In this document: in pieces, positions 31,353-43,059 of the stretch
Position numbering within the stretch: position 1 is the first letter of the stretch
Layout: each line of letters starts with the position of its first letter
Source: Guillardia theta CCMP2712
Lineage: Eukaryota; Cryptophyceae; Pyrenomonadales; Geminigeraceae
Assembly (NCBI RefSeq): GCF_000315625.1
Contig: NW_005434500.1
Location: 37,319-97,792, forward strand
DNA: 60,474 nt
Reading direction: 5' to 3'
Notes under the pieces: model-generated
Seen by the model: the letters and a program-made list of their open reading frames with translations, nothing else
What the model was told of the DNA's origin: nothing
The model's database searches: none
Program-made: the position numbers and the translations under genes

Positions 31353-33639
31353 TCAGAAGCCCAAAGACTGGGGGAATGTGGGGCCGGAGGAGAGGATGGC
31401 AGGGACAAGAGTGGAGAATCACCCTGCTGTGTGACTTTCCTTCCCCCTTCAGTCCATTTCCCTCCCTCCACCCTTCTGCTCTTGTCCCTGTTGTGCTCCA
31501 CAACCTTCTTGGAACTGATGAGCGTCAGGTCGCGGCATCGCCCATGTCGATGTCGTCGTATCAAGGAAAGGTCTTCAAGACTTGCGTCATGGAGGCCTGC
31601 CGGTCTCTCCTCATCCTTGTCCTCTATGCCCTCCCTCTCATGCTCGCAACCAGTGTGTTTGATCGTAACTATTCTCTCATCACCGGGAGGCTCCGCGAAA
31701 TGCAGCTGGTGACTGGAGGAATAAGACACACGGGATAACCTCCTATGCAGGCGGCATCGAGGGAGTACCAACGGCAGATCAACTTGATGAAGCAGGTCGC
31801 ACTCCTCTCCTCCCCTCCCCTCCCCTCTCCTTCCCTCCCCTCCCCTCTCCTCGTGTCCTGATGCTTTGCAAGCTCTTCAATCCTCTTTTTTTCATTCTTC
31901 ACTGCCTGACTGAACGGCAGAACCATGCAAAGGATAGAGCAGAGAAGCTTCGCGACAAGGAAAGGGAGATGAAAGAGAGGTGGTCGACCTTGCTGTGCTC
32001 CTCCTCGCCTTGATCTGCTCTTGCTTGTGCACCCTTCAGAGAGGAGAAGCTCCAAAGTCAAGTCGAACAACTGCAGCAAGAGCTCGTGATCGCACAGGTG
32101 GACCTGACCCTCAACCATCTCCCGTCTCCTCACTTGCCTAGCAGTCGAGGACGAATGAAGACTTGAGAAGAGGTCTGCACGCGCGTTTGCTGCCTGTTCG
32201 CTCACACCTATCTAGCGCATGCGGTCGCAGAGAAGAAGCGACAGGCAGCGCAAGAGGAGGGTGTCAACCTGGCCATCCAGGTCAATTTTCTTTCCCTGCC
32301 GTCTTGAGCCCTCCTGCTCCTGTTTCGTCCCCTTCTTTCGCCTCACAGATGGAATATGGCCACAGAACCAAAAATTAAGAGAGCGGCACGAGGAGGCCAT
32401 GGCGCAAGAGCTGAGAAGACACGAAGTGATGGAGTTCTTGAGAGATTGAGGGGCTTAACAACGGTGCAGGCCGAGCTAGACGTTCAGCGGAGCAGCTACG
32501 AGAAGGGGATGCAGCAGTTGAAGCAAGCGTGGCAGGCAAGGGGAAGGCGTCGAAGACGCTTGCAGTTACAAGTGGACAGGAGGAAATTGCACGGCTGCAT
32601 GACGCTCACCGGCATCAGCTTGAAGCTAGCCAGCAGGAGAGGAGGAAGGTAGCACGGGAGAGCGGTAGGGGGGCGGGAGACGTGAAGTGGGTGATGGGCA
32701 GGATGAGAAGAAGTTGCGGGTTGAAGTTGACAGGCTAAGGGAGAAACTCGCTCGGATGGAGGAGGTAGGGAGTGAGCTGGGCGATGGGCAGGCTCACGTC
32801 CACATGCAGGAGCGAGAAGAAGAAATCTCTGCGATCCGCAAGTCACATTTAGAGGAGATGCAAGCCCTGCTGGTCCCCTGCTGCTTCTGCCGGCAAGTCA
32901 AAGTGACGCGAGTGACAGGGGAGAATCAGCGACATGTCGGAGGAAGTGAAGCAGCTGAGAGGAGCAAGAAGCTGTTTCATGCCCCCCCAGGAAGCAACCA
33001 ACGCTAGCTCCCCTCCCCCCTGTGACGAGAGCACACCTCTCGACCCTCCTCGCCCTCATCAACCCTCTCCAGCTCCAACTCTCAGCAGGTGACTACGTCA
33101 CGACCTCTACATGTCGTGACGCTTATCAGGGACAGAGGCGAGTCGAATGCATATTATCCTCTGTCATCTGCGAGGAGCGGAAACATCAATCTTGCAGCTA
33201 TTCGTCAACAGCATGAGCAGATATCGTAAGTCTCCTTCATGCTTGCTGCCTTGCTAAGATTGATGCAGAGAACAACTTCTACAAGCTCAACAGAGGAGGG
33301 AGAGTTATGCGAGAGAGCTTGCAGGTCTACAAGGACCTTCTTTCTTTCTCCTCTTACCAATTTTCAGGTCCATGCAGGAGATCTCCGAGCCCTCAACCTG
33401 GCAGGCAGGCATGTTCCACTACAATAGTGCTTCCCCTTTCCGGATTGCCTCACTCTCCTCTGCTCTCCCCTCCCCTCCCCTCCTGTCCTCTCCTTCTTCA
33501 TTCCATCTCCTGCTTGTCATCATCTCGTACACATCTTCCCTAAGTGGAGAGGTTTGCGTAATCAGTAGTGACTGTGGTCCAGGTCAACGCGAGCATGGAG
33601 CTTGAGAGATATCTTTCCGGACACACCAGCAGAGAGTAG
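28987..33639 (+). CDS. Long coiled-coil protein, many exons
   Basis: A chain of exons encodes basic then coiled-coil sequence. Firm in-frame exons are 28987-29555, 29604-29656, 29696-29856, 29937-30017, 30061-30108, 30146-30286 and 30338-30400. Later exon-like pieces include SEELLKHTVELLQHKIT (about 30511), DENNQKDKLIKDREQSLHEL (about 30615), VRQVLEEGQRLEQEIELCMK (about 30934), NHAKDRAEKLRDKEREMKER (about 31921), EEKLQSQVEQLQQELVIA (about 32042), QAELDVQRSSYEKGMQQLK and VEVDRLREKLARMEE. The last exon ends at TAG 33637-33639. The first 190 residues are Lys/Ser-rich (KKKADTGCWNRIGEEKVKNK). Heptad-like Leu/Glu/Gln patterns over many exons suggest a centrosomal, basal-body or scaffold protein, as for many flagellate coiled-coil proteins. 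Exons between 31.1 and 31.8 kb are unresolved. It could be two genes. Confidence 0.6.
31278..31351. repeat. (CA)n microsatellite
   Basis: About 36 CA units with single interruptions, within the long coiled-coil gene. It is probably intronic: the surrounding frames turn into Thr-His or Cys-Val repeats. Confidence 0.95.
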
Positions 33640-33737
33640 GTCGACGAGGTCTAATTAAAATGTTCAACATGAAAACAACCCTGTGTTCGCAAATTGTCTG
33701 CGTTGGATATATATATTGAGGAACTCCTGCTGTCATC

Positions 33738-33810
33738 GCCCTCGTAGCAAAGTGGTTAATGCGTTCGCCTTGTAAGCGAAAGGTCGCCAGTTCGACTCTG
33801 GTCGTGGGCA
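33738..33810 (+). tRNA. tRNA-Thr (anticodon TGT)
   Basis: A 73-nt cloverleaf. The acceptor stem GCCCTCG pairs with CGTGGGC with one T-T mismatch, followed by discriminator A. The anticodon stem TTCGC/GCGAA has loop CTTGTAA, giving TGT. The T arm is GCCAG-TTCGACT-CTGGT. No intron and no encoded CCA. It lies 98 bp downstream of the coiled-coil gene. Confidence 0.93.
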
Positions 33811-34410
33811 ATGGATTCTTTGTAGAATCCACCATGAGAATTCTTTTTGACCGCGAGTGCCGGAGGTTTCAATGCCTCCTTGAGTGAGGGGGTGAAGCTA
33901 GTAAGCAGAACTTGCTGCCGTAAGGGTCTCGCCGAGGTGAGCTCAGTATAAGGAGACAACATACCACCACCCTACCATATGATTTTCCCCTGACACTCGG
34001 AGATTCACTGGGGTCCGCTAGAGCCGCATACCATACTGCACGCCATGCGCCGCTGCATATCCTCAGGAGGTCATGAGGAATCCGAGCGCAGAGGGGTGGA
34101 TCGAGTGAGCCTCGCGGCACCTTCACCGTTTCCTTTCATATCCTCATGTCCATATCTTTGATCTCTTCCTTTCTTTTGTATACGACTCCGGTCCTGACAG
34201 TCAGTGCAATTCTTTTCCACGATGTCCCTGGTGGACTGAGCTTGTCATTGTCCAACATCGGCCCCTCGATTGGAATGACTGCTGGAGACTCCATATTGCC
34301 AGTGAAGCTTGGTAAAAGTGAATTCCTACGCTTTTCAATGGTTCAACATATCCAGTCTAGGGTATTAGTGCAAACCGCGACAACACTGTAACTCACGCAT
34401 GCTGCTTCAG
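33811..34410. other. Upstream region of the OB-like gene
   Basis: A plus-strand frame at 34146-34391 begins like a hydrophobic leader (MSISLISSFLLYTTPVLTVS). It cannot be spliced in frame to the next gene by the obvious donor at 34311, so its role is open. The rest shows no gene. Confidence 0.3.
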
Positions 34411-35078
34411 GTCATGTGCTTGAGGGGCGGTGAAGGAGACGAAAATAAGATGAATGATGATGACGGAATCATCCATCCTCCCCAAGTATGCGTGATTACA
34501 AACTCTGGAAAGAATTATTCTTTCGCCGATGGAAAGATTTTCATTTCAAAATCTTTGAGGGAGAAAGCTGGTGTGAAATCGTTGTTTGTAAGTAATGTTT
34601 TATGAGGTCCAAACAACTAAGTAGATGTTCGACAGACAGGTGACATCGTGAAAGTGAAAGCAAAGGAGCTTGTTAAGGAAAACAAATGGATTGCAACTCA
34701 TATCCGCCTTGTACAAAGGAACAACACGAAATTCCTGGAGAACAGAACTAAATCCGAAGAAGCGAGTGCGCAGCCGAGCAAAAAAGAGAAGAAAGCAGCC
34801 AAATCGAAGGAAATCCCTGCAGATGGAGATTCAGCAAAGGTTGCCAAAAAGAGTTCTGCAACGAAAGCTTCCAAGGCTACAAAAGAATCATCTGAAAAAT
34901 CGTCGAAGGCAACCAAAAAATCCTCGAAACAATCTGAAAAGAAGGAAGCTGAAAAGATGTCAGATGACCAAGGTTCTCCTGATGAAGAAAAGGTATTCAT
35001 CACTGCTTTCGCTGACTGATTTGTTGACAAGAACTGCAGGCCAAGAGCAAAAAGAAGAAGAGCGCCAAGTCTTCTTGA
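34411..35078 (+). CDS. OB/cold-shock-like protein with Lys-rich tail
   Basis: Exons 34411-34587, 34636-34992 and 35040-35078 join in phase 0, with the first in-frame ATG at 34414. After an acidic N-terminus, the stretch VCVITNSGKNYSFADGKIFI and GDIVKVKAKELVKENKWIAT follows the strand pattern of a small OB barrel as in cold-shock domains. These normally bind single-stranded nucleic acid, but the aromatic RNP motifs are not clearly present. The rest is a low-complexity Lys/Ser/Ala/Glu tail (KASKATKESSEKSSKATKKS) ending KSKKKKSAKSS, typical of nuclear or nucleolar proteins. The first intron is 48 nt and the second 47 nt. A 5' exon may be missing. Confidence 0.55.
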
Positions 35079-36317
35079 ATTGGCATGATGAAATGTGATT
35101 CAATCAAAGATTCAACATTTGTTCGATAATTGTTCGATGCCCGATTTTGCAAAATAAGTGTGTGAAAACCAAGCTGCTTCTTGTTTTGTGTAATGTTGCT
35201 GCAAGCGAGTAAAGGTATCACAAGATCCGATGCACAACAGCACCAACTAAGGAAGACTTTTCGAAGCTAATATCTAAGGCAGTTTCTCTTGCCATCGCTC
35301 TATTTTGCGACTTGCTTTTCCGTCTCCAACCAAGCAAAAACACTCTTGCAATGACGGGTGACTCCAAACCATCTATACCAGCCCCAGAGAGGTTGCGCGC
35401 CAGAAATGCTCAATACCTCCTTGATTCTGATAGTCTGCGTTGATAAATTCTTTGTTGCTTGGATTTTTTGTTCTATGTCTCCTTTGAGCCTTTCTATTTG
35501 GAGTCAATTTGAAAGTTTCAGTGGCGAGAGAAGATTGCGACATGTCGGGTTGTAACCTCCGTTTATTCCATCATTGTCGAATCAAAATTTTACAACTATC
35601 TTTGTATATTGTGTAAGTTATGAGTATTATGTAGCTCTTTTGATACTGTCTGATGAAACTGAAAATGACATGAGATGTCATTTCTCAGGGTTTCTGCCCA
35701 GCGTCAATCAATGTGTGAACATACACAAGTATCGATCTGCACTGGTTATATTTGTAGAGGAAGAAACAAGAAGGAAGCAGAGAACTTCGGAATAAATCAT
35801 GATGATGAGGTACAACATGTGCATAACTTGCTAGCATAGAAGCGATGCTCAAAGTTAGCTTAAAAATCAGTACGAGGACCATCAGGAGAGTCGAGGAACT
35901 TACTAACTGATACCTTTACTTAACTGCGCGCAGGCCCTGATCGGGAGAGTCGGACCATTCAATTCCCCCGGGCCCGCGACTCGTGACAGGGGATAGAAGT
36001 GACGGGATTGTCCTGAGCGCAGTGAAGTGATGTGTATCATGTGAATCATGTGCCGCCGGGTAACTCCGGGTACCGGGTCCGATCAGTCAGTGCGGCTGCC
36101 GCGTGACTCAGCCGCGTGCTCAGCGGCGGTCCCCGGCGCGGATCAGTCGTACGCCGGTCACCAGTCACTGACTGTGGCTCAGCAAGTTTGCCTCACTGAC
36201 TGAGTGACAGCACTGAAGTTGTCTGTCACAGTTGTTTACTGCGGTTATCTTCGTCTGAGACTGCAACTTTAAAATCGACTCCCGGACCTTGAAAGCCAAC
36301 ATTTAAGCTCAAGCTTT
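35079..36317. other. Gene-poor region with GC-rich island 3
   Basis: AT-rich and without supported genes to about 35925. A GC-rich block at 35930-36180 follows with the inverted shared word GGTCCGATC (36076-36084), several CAGTCA/ACTGAG words and GGGTACCGGG. It lies 3' of the receptor-kinase-like gene. Confidence 0.5.
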
Positions 36318-36605
36318 CTACTGCTTGCTCTCACTCCCTGCCTTCAGCTCAAGGTCGGTCTGGTCAGCCTTGTTGACTTGCGTGTCCTCCTGTTGTTGAA
36401 CATCGCCTCCAACAGTGTTTGCATCTACATCACAGTTAGAAAGATTCCTTGACAGATTTGAACAAGCACCAAGATCCGTTTTCTTGGCGTCAGTGTCCGC
36501 CTTGGCGTAGTTCTCACTATTGTCTTGGTCCTGGTCCTGGTCCTGGTCCTGGTCCTGGTCCTGGTCCTGGTCCTGGTCCTGGTCCTGGTCCTGGTCCTGG
36601 TCCTG

Positions 36606-36665
<60 letters not shown>

Positions 36666-39600
36666 CTCATCCTCGTCGTCGTCGTCCTCATCCTCGTCGT
36701 CGTCGTCCTCATCCTCATCATCCTCATCATCGTCGAAGGAAAACTCCGAAGGCAAGGAGTCCTCGTCTGATTCTTGTTCAGATTCATTAACTTCGCCCTC
36801 ATCAGCATCGGCATCATTCTGCTTTTCGCTCTCGAGAGAAATCTCATCGGCTTTTTCGTCAATCAAACTCGTACTTGCCTCAACTTTCGTGGGATTTGCA
36901 TTTCCACTCGCCTCACTCTCGGGCAAGTCACCACAAGGTTTTTCTTGGGATTCTTCGTCAGGATTGTTTCCAACATCTTGCAGCGGCTGTCCTTCCTCGG
37001 CGATCGATGGTTTCTCTTCCATGGTCGTGTTTGCGTTGGGAAGAGCCTTCGCTGCTTCTTCCTCTTTCTTCTTCTGTATTGCATCAAGCTTGTGCCTCAA
37101 AGCCTGCGCTTTCCTGTCTGCTTCGTTCATCGCAAGCTCTCCCGCAGACAGAGCAGGTTCAGTCTCCTCCATTGTCGATGCTTCTAAGTTTTCCTTTGTG
37201 ATCTGGACATAAACCACCGTTCGATTCGACCGTCTTCTCCTTGTGGCTTTTGCCGATTCGACTTGCGCAACTGATGAGTCTGCAGGCGTTGTGGCGACTT
37301 CATTCATCGCCCTTGCCTTCTTGCCTTTTTTCTTTTTCGTTATATCATCCTTGTCTGCTTTCTGTTCAGCATTCTTACCTGAAGAGTTCTTAAGGTCTTT
37401 CTCCTTCTTCGACTTTTGCGAAGCTTTCTTTGCCTTCTTTTCTTGCTTGCTTGCCTTTGAATCACTTTCTTGTCTGGTGACAACTTCGGTATCATCAGCA
37501 GCACGTTTCTTGTCCTTTCGAGCAGTTCTCGAAGGCTTAGCTTCGGCAGGCTTGTCCTGGGGTTTAGGCTTCTTCTTGGACTTGAGCTTCTTGGACTTTT
37601 CCTGGGGCTCCTCCTGTTTGGGCTCCTCCTGGGGCTCCTCCTGGGGCTTGTCTTGTGGCTTGTCTTGGGGCTTATCCTGGGGCTTGTCTTGGGGCTTGTC
37701 CTGGGGCTTGTCCTGGGGCTTGTCCTGGGGCTTGTCCTGGGGCTTGTCCTGGGGCTTGTCCTGGGGCTTGTCCTGGGGCTTGTCTTGGGGCTTGTCCTGG
37801 GGCTTGTCCTGGGGCTTGTCCTGGGGCTTGTCCTGGGGCTTGTCCTGGGGCTTGTCCTGGGGCTTGTCCTGGGGCTTGTCCTGAGGCTTGTCCTGGGGCT
37901 TGTCCTGGGGCTTGTCCTGGGGCTTGTCCTGGGGCTTGTCCTGGGGCTTGTCTTGGGGCTTGTCCTGGGGCTTGGGCTCGGCTTCTTTCTTCTGCACTTG
38001 GTGTTCTTCAGTGACGCAGTTCTGCTCAGACGAGGAAGAAAGTTTCCGCATCTGCTCTTGGGCGTGTTGCTCGACTTGTTTCAGTTTCTCTTCGAGTTTT
38101 TGAAAGGATGGCCTCTTGCTGGTCGATGATTGCCAACAATCCTGCATGATGACATAGATGATGCCAGGGCATTGACTTGGCTGTGGAAGGATGTTGCCAT
38201 TGATGATCATGCTGGGTATGTCAGCTGACGTGCCTGAGTATGGCAGCTCGCCATATGACCACATCTCCCACATGGTAACGCCAAATGCCCACACGTCTGA
38301 TTTCTCACTGAAGAGTCTTTTCGAGATCATCTCCGGAGCCATCCATACGTTCCATTCCTGGTTGGAACCGAAGTCATCAGACGCGTCTTCCATATCCGAC
38401 TCCACTGCCATGTTTGACAAGTCAGCCACCTTGACCAGAACTTGGCTGGGGTCCTGAAGATCGAATTGAAACACAAAAACATTCCGTGCCGATAGGTTGC
38501 GATGAACGAGTCCGCGCCTGGCTATGAAAGCCATGGCTTGGCTTACTTGCTTTGCTGCTGAGACCAAAACAAGATCATCCACCTTGTAGCCCTCCAGTGA
38601 TATTTTCAACAGAAGGCCTCTCAGGGATCCTCTTTGGGCAAATTCCATGACCATACACAGCTCTCCATTTTCGTCAATGGTCATGCCGTAGAATTCGAGA
38701 ACGTTGGGATGTTTTCCGAGCTCCGAGTACATGGGAACCTCATTGTGTAATGAATGTTGTGTTGACTTTTCGCTCCGATGTTTCACGATTGCAGCAACAA
38801 CCGCTCTATCGTCTTTGTACTGCGCTCGTCGTACGGTTTTGAACTTTCCTTCTTCAAAATAAGACCTATCGATTTCAAACATATCGAAAGGGAGCCGATC
38901 GATATTTCTGTCGTCACTAGGCTCAGTATCGACCTTGATGAAGGCTTGTTTCGGTTTGTTGGGCGCTGCTTTCGCTGTTTTCGAGCTCACCTTGTAATCA
39001 ATTCTAGCTTCTTCATCTGCATTCTTTTGCGTCACCACCTTCCCTTTCAGATGCTCGTCCATCACTTTTCCTGTCGCTGTTTGCTTAGCCTTCTTGGCAA
39101 AATAGCAGGCTGGAAAAATTGCACAAAGAGAAAGCAGGCCGAGCAGAGTGTTTGCAGTAGAGCCTGAAACATCGTCTATCGATAGTTCCGTCGAATCACA
39201 TGAGGTAGCCCCTTCCAGCGAGCTATTTGCACAAGTCTGGCAGTGAGTCGAACCATACCAAGTAGAGTAAGTGCCATTTCCGCACACGCTGCAGTTTGTT
39301 GAGGATGTGTTTGGTGAATATTGTCCTGGAGGACAATATTCGCACGGAGCTGTGCCGTTGGAATATTTACCTGCAGCACAGGGTGTGCAGCTGGTGGACC
39401 CGATGCTCCACGAGTTTCCAGGAGGGCAGCTGCAAGTCAACGGTTTAAGATTTGAGAAACTGGCTGATGAGCATCCTTGACAGCTAGAGCTCCCTGCTAG
39501 CGACCAAGTGCCATAATCGCAGGCCAGGCATCCGGTTCCCTCATATGGCCAGAATGTGCCAGCTGGGCAGGTCAGGCACACAGTAGCTCCCGATGAGGAG

Positions 39601-40508
39601 TACCTGCCTGCGCCGCAACTTTCACAAGTTGTCGACCAACTGGGCAGGTACTGGCCTCCAGGGCATGACTCACATCGCGACCAAGACCAATCAGGCTTCT
39701 TGCCAGGAGGACAAGACATACACGACGAAGATCCGCCACGTGAGTAGGAGCCTGTTGCACAAGTCTTGCAACTTGATTGTCCACTCGTGGAATATGTCCC
39801 TGCACTGCACGAGGAGCAGAAACTCTGCCCTGAAAATCTTGAGAAGTTCCCGGCGTTACACGGAAGGCATGTCGATCCCAGCAGATAATTCCCTGCAGAA
39901 CATTGCGACGTGCTGCAGGTATCCCAAGGGGTTTGCAAAAGAATTCTGCTGTTTGTATAACTTACATCATACTCTCCATTTGCAGTGTACAGTGCTGAAT
40001 GAGCAAGATCAACTCTACCTCCAGCAACGGGAGGGTTCAAAGGATCCTTGACGACGCCCCTCCAATAGTTGCTCGTATAGAACATATTTCCATTTTCCAC
40101 AACAATTCCGAGGGTTGACCAAGTATGGTCTGCGATGACTTGGAGAGTATCTGCTGTCTCAGGCGCAATGTACCACAAGGAAGGAAGGCTCAAAGTTCCA
40201 TTCTGTTGGGTGATAAGGTCTCCATCTGCAGATGCTTCCAAATCCAAAGTTTGGTACCAGTACTCGTTGTAAAGGACAGAACCTTGGCAATAGTCCGATG
40301 CTGAATACCTTCTCTGACCTGTCAACGAAACTATTGTTTCAGGACCAAAGGAAGGATTCCGGTAAACAGCTTGAATGGATTGATGAGAGATTTTCTCGTT
40401 GGCTGCAGTGCTCATGCCCATACTGGCAAGAAATGGAGCAGTCATCTGCAACGCTAACAGCGCAACAAAGAAACTATCCTTGGTCATTTGATAGCTGTGA
40501 TAGCGCAA
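36318..40508 (-). CDS. Receptor kinase-like protein with Cys-rich ectodomain and degenerate kinase motifs
   Basis: An intronless 1396-codon gene. Residues 8-30 are a signal peptide (MTKDSFFVALLALQMTAPFL). About residues 210-440 hold repeated C-x2-C ... GTYS/GSYS/GQYSP units like the ephrin-receptor-type Cys-rich repeats of protist surface proteins. A membrane helix lies near 448-472 (LLGLLSLCAIFPACYFA). The kinase-like domain (about 570-830) keeps the beta-3 Lys (AIVK), the alpha-C Glu (HNEVPMYSEL), WMAPE and the SDVWAFGVTMWEMWSYGELP lobe typical of tyrosine-kinase-like folds. The catalytic loop reads HRN (669-671) instead of HRD, and the metal-binding DFG reads DLS (696-698). The tail has about 27 PQDK repeats, Lys-rich sequence and Asp/Glu and Asp-Gln runs. 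It probably senses at the surface; kinase activity is doubtful. Confidence 0.85.
36522..36740. repeat. GTCCTG and GTC simple repeats coding (Asp-Gln)n and poly-Asp
   Basis: A hexamer array (36522-36606) followed by trinucleotide arrays with CTC/ATC interruptions to 36740. On the coding (minus) strand it specifies poly-Asp/Glu then Asp-Gln repeats of the receptor-like protein. Confidence 0.95.
37627..37971. repeat. 12-bp tandem array coding PQDK repeats
   Basis: About 27 nearly perfect 12-bp units reading GGCTTGTCCTGG on the plus strand, in frame with the minus-strand gene. Few substitutions (GTCTTG, CTGAGG) mark recent expansion. It encodes the linker C-terminal to the kinase-like domain. 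Confidence 0.95.
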
Positions 40509-40547
40509 TCAGGGACGAAATGTAAAGAGGGAGGCGCCGGAAGGGTG

Positions 40548-40866
40548 AAGACGAGGAGGGACGAGGAGAGGGCAGGGACGAGGAGGGACGAGGAGAGGGC
40601 AGGGACGAGGAGGGACGAGGAGAGGGCAGGGACGAGGAGGGTGCAGGGGAGGGCAGGGACGAGGAGGGACGAGGAGAGGGCAGGGACGAGGAGGGTGCAG
40701 GAGAGGGCAGGGACGAGGAGGGACGAGGAGAGGGCAGGGACGAGGAGGGACGAGGAGAGGGCAGGGACGAGGAGGGACGAGGAGAGGGCAGGGACGAGGA
40801 GGGACGAGGAGAGGGCAGGGACGAGGAGGGACGAGGAGAGGGCAGGGACGAGGAGGGTGCAGGAGG
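40548..40866. repeat. 27-bp minisatellite (about 11 copies)
   Basis: Units made of two GGGACGAGGA decamers plus GAGGGCA, with some copies carrying GGGTGCAGG. It starts about 40 bp upstream of the receptor-like start codon, so it lies in that gene's promoter or 5' UTR. Open frames through it (VPALSSSL repeats) follow from the 27-bp period. Confidence 0.93.
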
Positions 40867-41413
40867 TGTGACCTGTTGCTTCGCAGGAGGGACGGTGGTA
40901 AGGAAACCAGAGGGGAGGAAGCAAGAAAGAGTTCAACGAGGGGGCCTAGGAGGTCCTAGGGCTGATAAGACTTCACCAGGACTCACCTATTGACACAAAA
41001 TGTGCCCATGGCCCCAACTGAAACCCAGGGCGGTGCCTCCTAAGGAATTCCTAGGACCCATTTCGTAGTTCTTGTCCTAACCCCTTCTATGTCACCCATT
41101 TCATGACACGCCGGCACCATTTTTAATCGGATCATTTTAGCACAGTCCGGGACCGGGGCCCCTAGTATTTTATTGAGGCGGGTTTGTAGGCTTTATCCTC
41201 CCCCTCCTTTGTTTGCTCCGGTTTGCCCTTCTTTTTCAGTCAATAAAAAATCTATTTGACTCGCTGTGACCCCAAGTCGCTGTCTAGTCCGGCTAGTTTC
41301 TAGTTAGTGACAGCCTGCCGCGGGGGCTTCAAGTGAGCCAGGCTTGCACCGCTCGAAGCTCCGGGCCTTTGGAAGCGCCTGCACATCAGAATGAAAGTGA
41401 AGGGATCAATGAG
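40867..41413. other. No supported gene
   Basis: Contains a CCTAGGAGGTCCTAGG near-palindrome (40947-40962) and GC-rich patches. No gene is seen. Confidence 0.45.
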
Positions 41414-43059
41414 TTAGAAGGAAATCAATGGGAATTGAAGCTCACCTGGACAGCATTCGTAGCTGGCGACGAGATGATCTCGAGCAATCTCCATCAGCTT
41501 CACCTGCATAATTTTAGACGAACAGGAGCATTGCTGTGGCTCCTGCACGTTCGAATCGTCGCTCTTTCCCTTTCCCTTGTTATGGATCGCCTGGGATTGA
41601 GATGCCTATCAGCAGCCGGCTACCTGCAATCGCGTTGCTCACCGTTGTGCAGAGGATCATACCGAGAGCGGCTCTTGAATTGTCCATACTGAGAGAGCTT
41701 TACCGGAAAGGATGATGCCAAAATAGAATTACCTTTTGAGTTCCAAAGACTGCGCATAATAACTGCGAGCAAGATGGTGTTCCTCTAGAGTGTAAAGCAC
41801 TTCGGCTAGCTTGAGGTGCGACAAGTAGGACATCTGTCAATACATCCCCTCGTCAGTTTGTTATTTCATCGCATCAATAACTCACTGGCGCAAGGATAAG
41901 AACCTCTTCTAGTGCCTTTCTGGCATTCTCCTGCATGTGAACTTCAGATCGATCGCTTTTCCATGATCAAGGCACGGGGTTGACCAGCTGCTGCATTTCA
42001 AGATAGACGTCGGCAAGCTCCTGTACCAAGGTTACAGGAGGCCATCTAACGAACAAGCCATGAAACATGTTGCACCTTCCAGGCTTCAGCGTCAGTTGGA
42101 TACATTTCTAGATACGCATTGAGCTGCCTGAAAAAATTGTGAACCAAGGAAAAATATCAATAAGACAAACCCGATCGCCAACGCGATGGCTTCGGCAGTT
42201 CCTTGTCCACGGTGAAGTGCAATCTGCGGAGTAGACTTATATGAAGATAGCCCAGATGAAGACTACCTTCCGCTTCCTCGCGAATACGTTGAAAGGATCT
42301 TCATCAAGCTTTGCGAGGTGTAAGCACAAACAACATTAAGCTCATGACATAAAGCTAGTACGATTTCTGTGTAAATTTCCATTGCCCTTCCTGTTGAATC
42401 CAATCATTTGAACCAAAAAAAGTGATCGCAATCAATTGAAAAAATCTGAGAAATCCTAATCACAAGCAAACAAAACAGCACTGACAGCATCAAAACACCA
42501 GATGCAAACAGACCTGCCAACTTAGAGGATTGTTCTGATGTCAATCCGCTGTGATGTGCCTGTGCCTAAGAAAAAATGTAAAGGCTTTGAAAATGAAGCC
42601 TCTTTTCAGAGAACGACTTATGGAATTCAAAATATTGTTCTTGCAAGAAGTTCGCTTTTGAAATTAAAACAGTACATACCTCGAAGATCATTCCTTCCAG
42701 TGCACGCACACGCAGACTGGTGGGAAATCTTTGTTCCAGAAGCTGAAATAGGGCTTGTAAGTGAATGAGACGAAAGGCAGACAACTACTTCGAATTGTTT
42801 CCTTGCAATTTCGAATTTATGTCTATGAATGATCAGTCAGCCCCTTCTTTCGGTTTAGTTGAAATACTGACAGGTCCAGAGCAGCCATAAAAACTTGCTC
42901 TCGTATTTCCCATTGACTATTGCCCAAACTTGCTCGTTGTCTTTCAGAACGGTCAGCTCAAGGTCATTAGGCAAGGAATGTACAACTTTTCAAGCATAGC
43001 AAGCCCTTGGGGCAGCACAAGATCAGGGCGACGCATCCGCTTCAACCGAGCTTCTTCGA
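41414..43059 (-). CDS. EMC2: ER membrane complex subunit 2 (TPR protein)
   Basis: Minus-strand exons 42987-43059, 42872-42940, about 42680-42760, 42514-42565, 42362-42390, 42267-42308, 42171-42223, 42076-42127, 41985-42020, 41886-41930, 41733-41833, 41643-41688 and 41414-41590 encode a TPR protein following EMC2 order: FQLLEQRFPTSLRVRALEGM, RAMEIYTEI, LDEDPFNVFARKRK, GQLNAYLEMYPTDAEAWKEL, ADVYLEMQQL, KALEEVLILAP, LKLAEVLYTLEEHHLARSYY and NSRAALGMIL. EMC2 is the cytosolic scaffold of the EMC insertase, which helps tail-anchored and multi-pass proteins into the ER membrane. All joins from 42565 downward agree in phase. The join between 42872 and 42760 needs a small exon near 42808-42820 that I could not place with canonical sites, and the start codon is not settled. 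Confidence 0.85.

Noticed and set aside
31103-31771. 222-codon minus-strand frame with Cys-Val repeats
   Set aside because: It is opened by the (CA)n microsatellite and antisense to the coiled-coil gene.
36425-37884. Large plus-strand frames rich in Trp-Ser, Gly-Leu or Cys-Pro-Gly-Ala repeats
   Set aside because: They are shadows of the simple repeats of the minus-strand receptor-like gene.
40484-40936. VPALSSSLL repeat protein (-) and RDEERAGTR repeat protein (+)
   Set aside because: Both are translations of the 27-bp minisatellite, with no supporting flanking exons.
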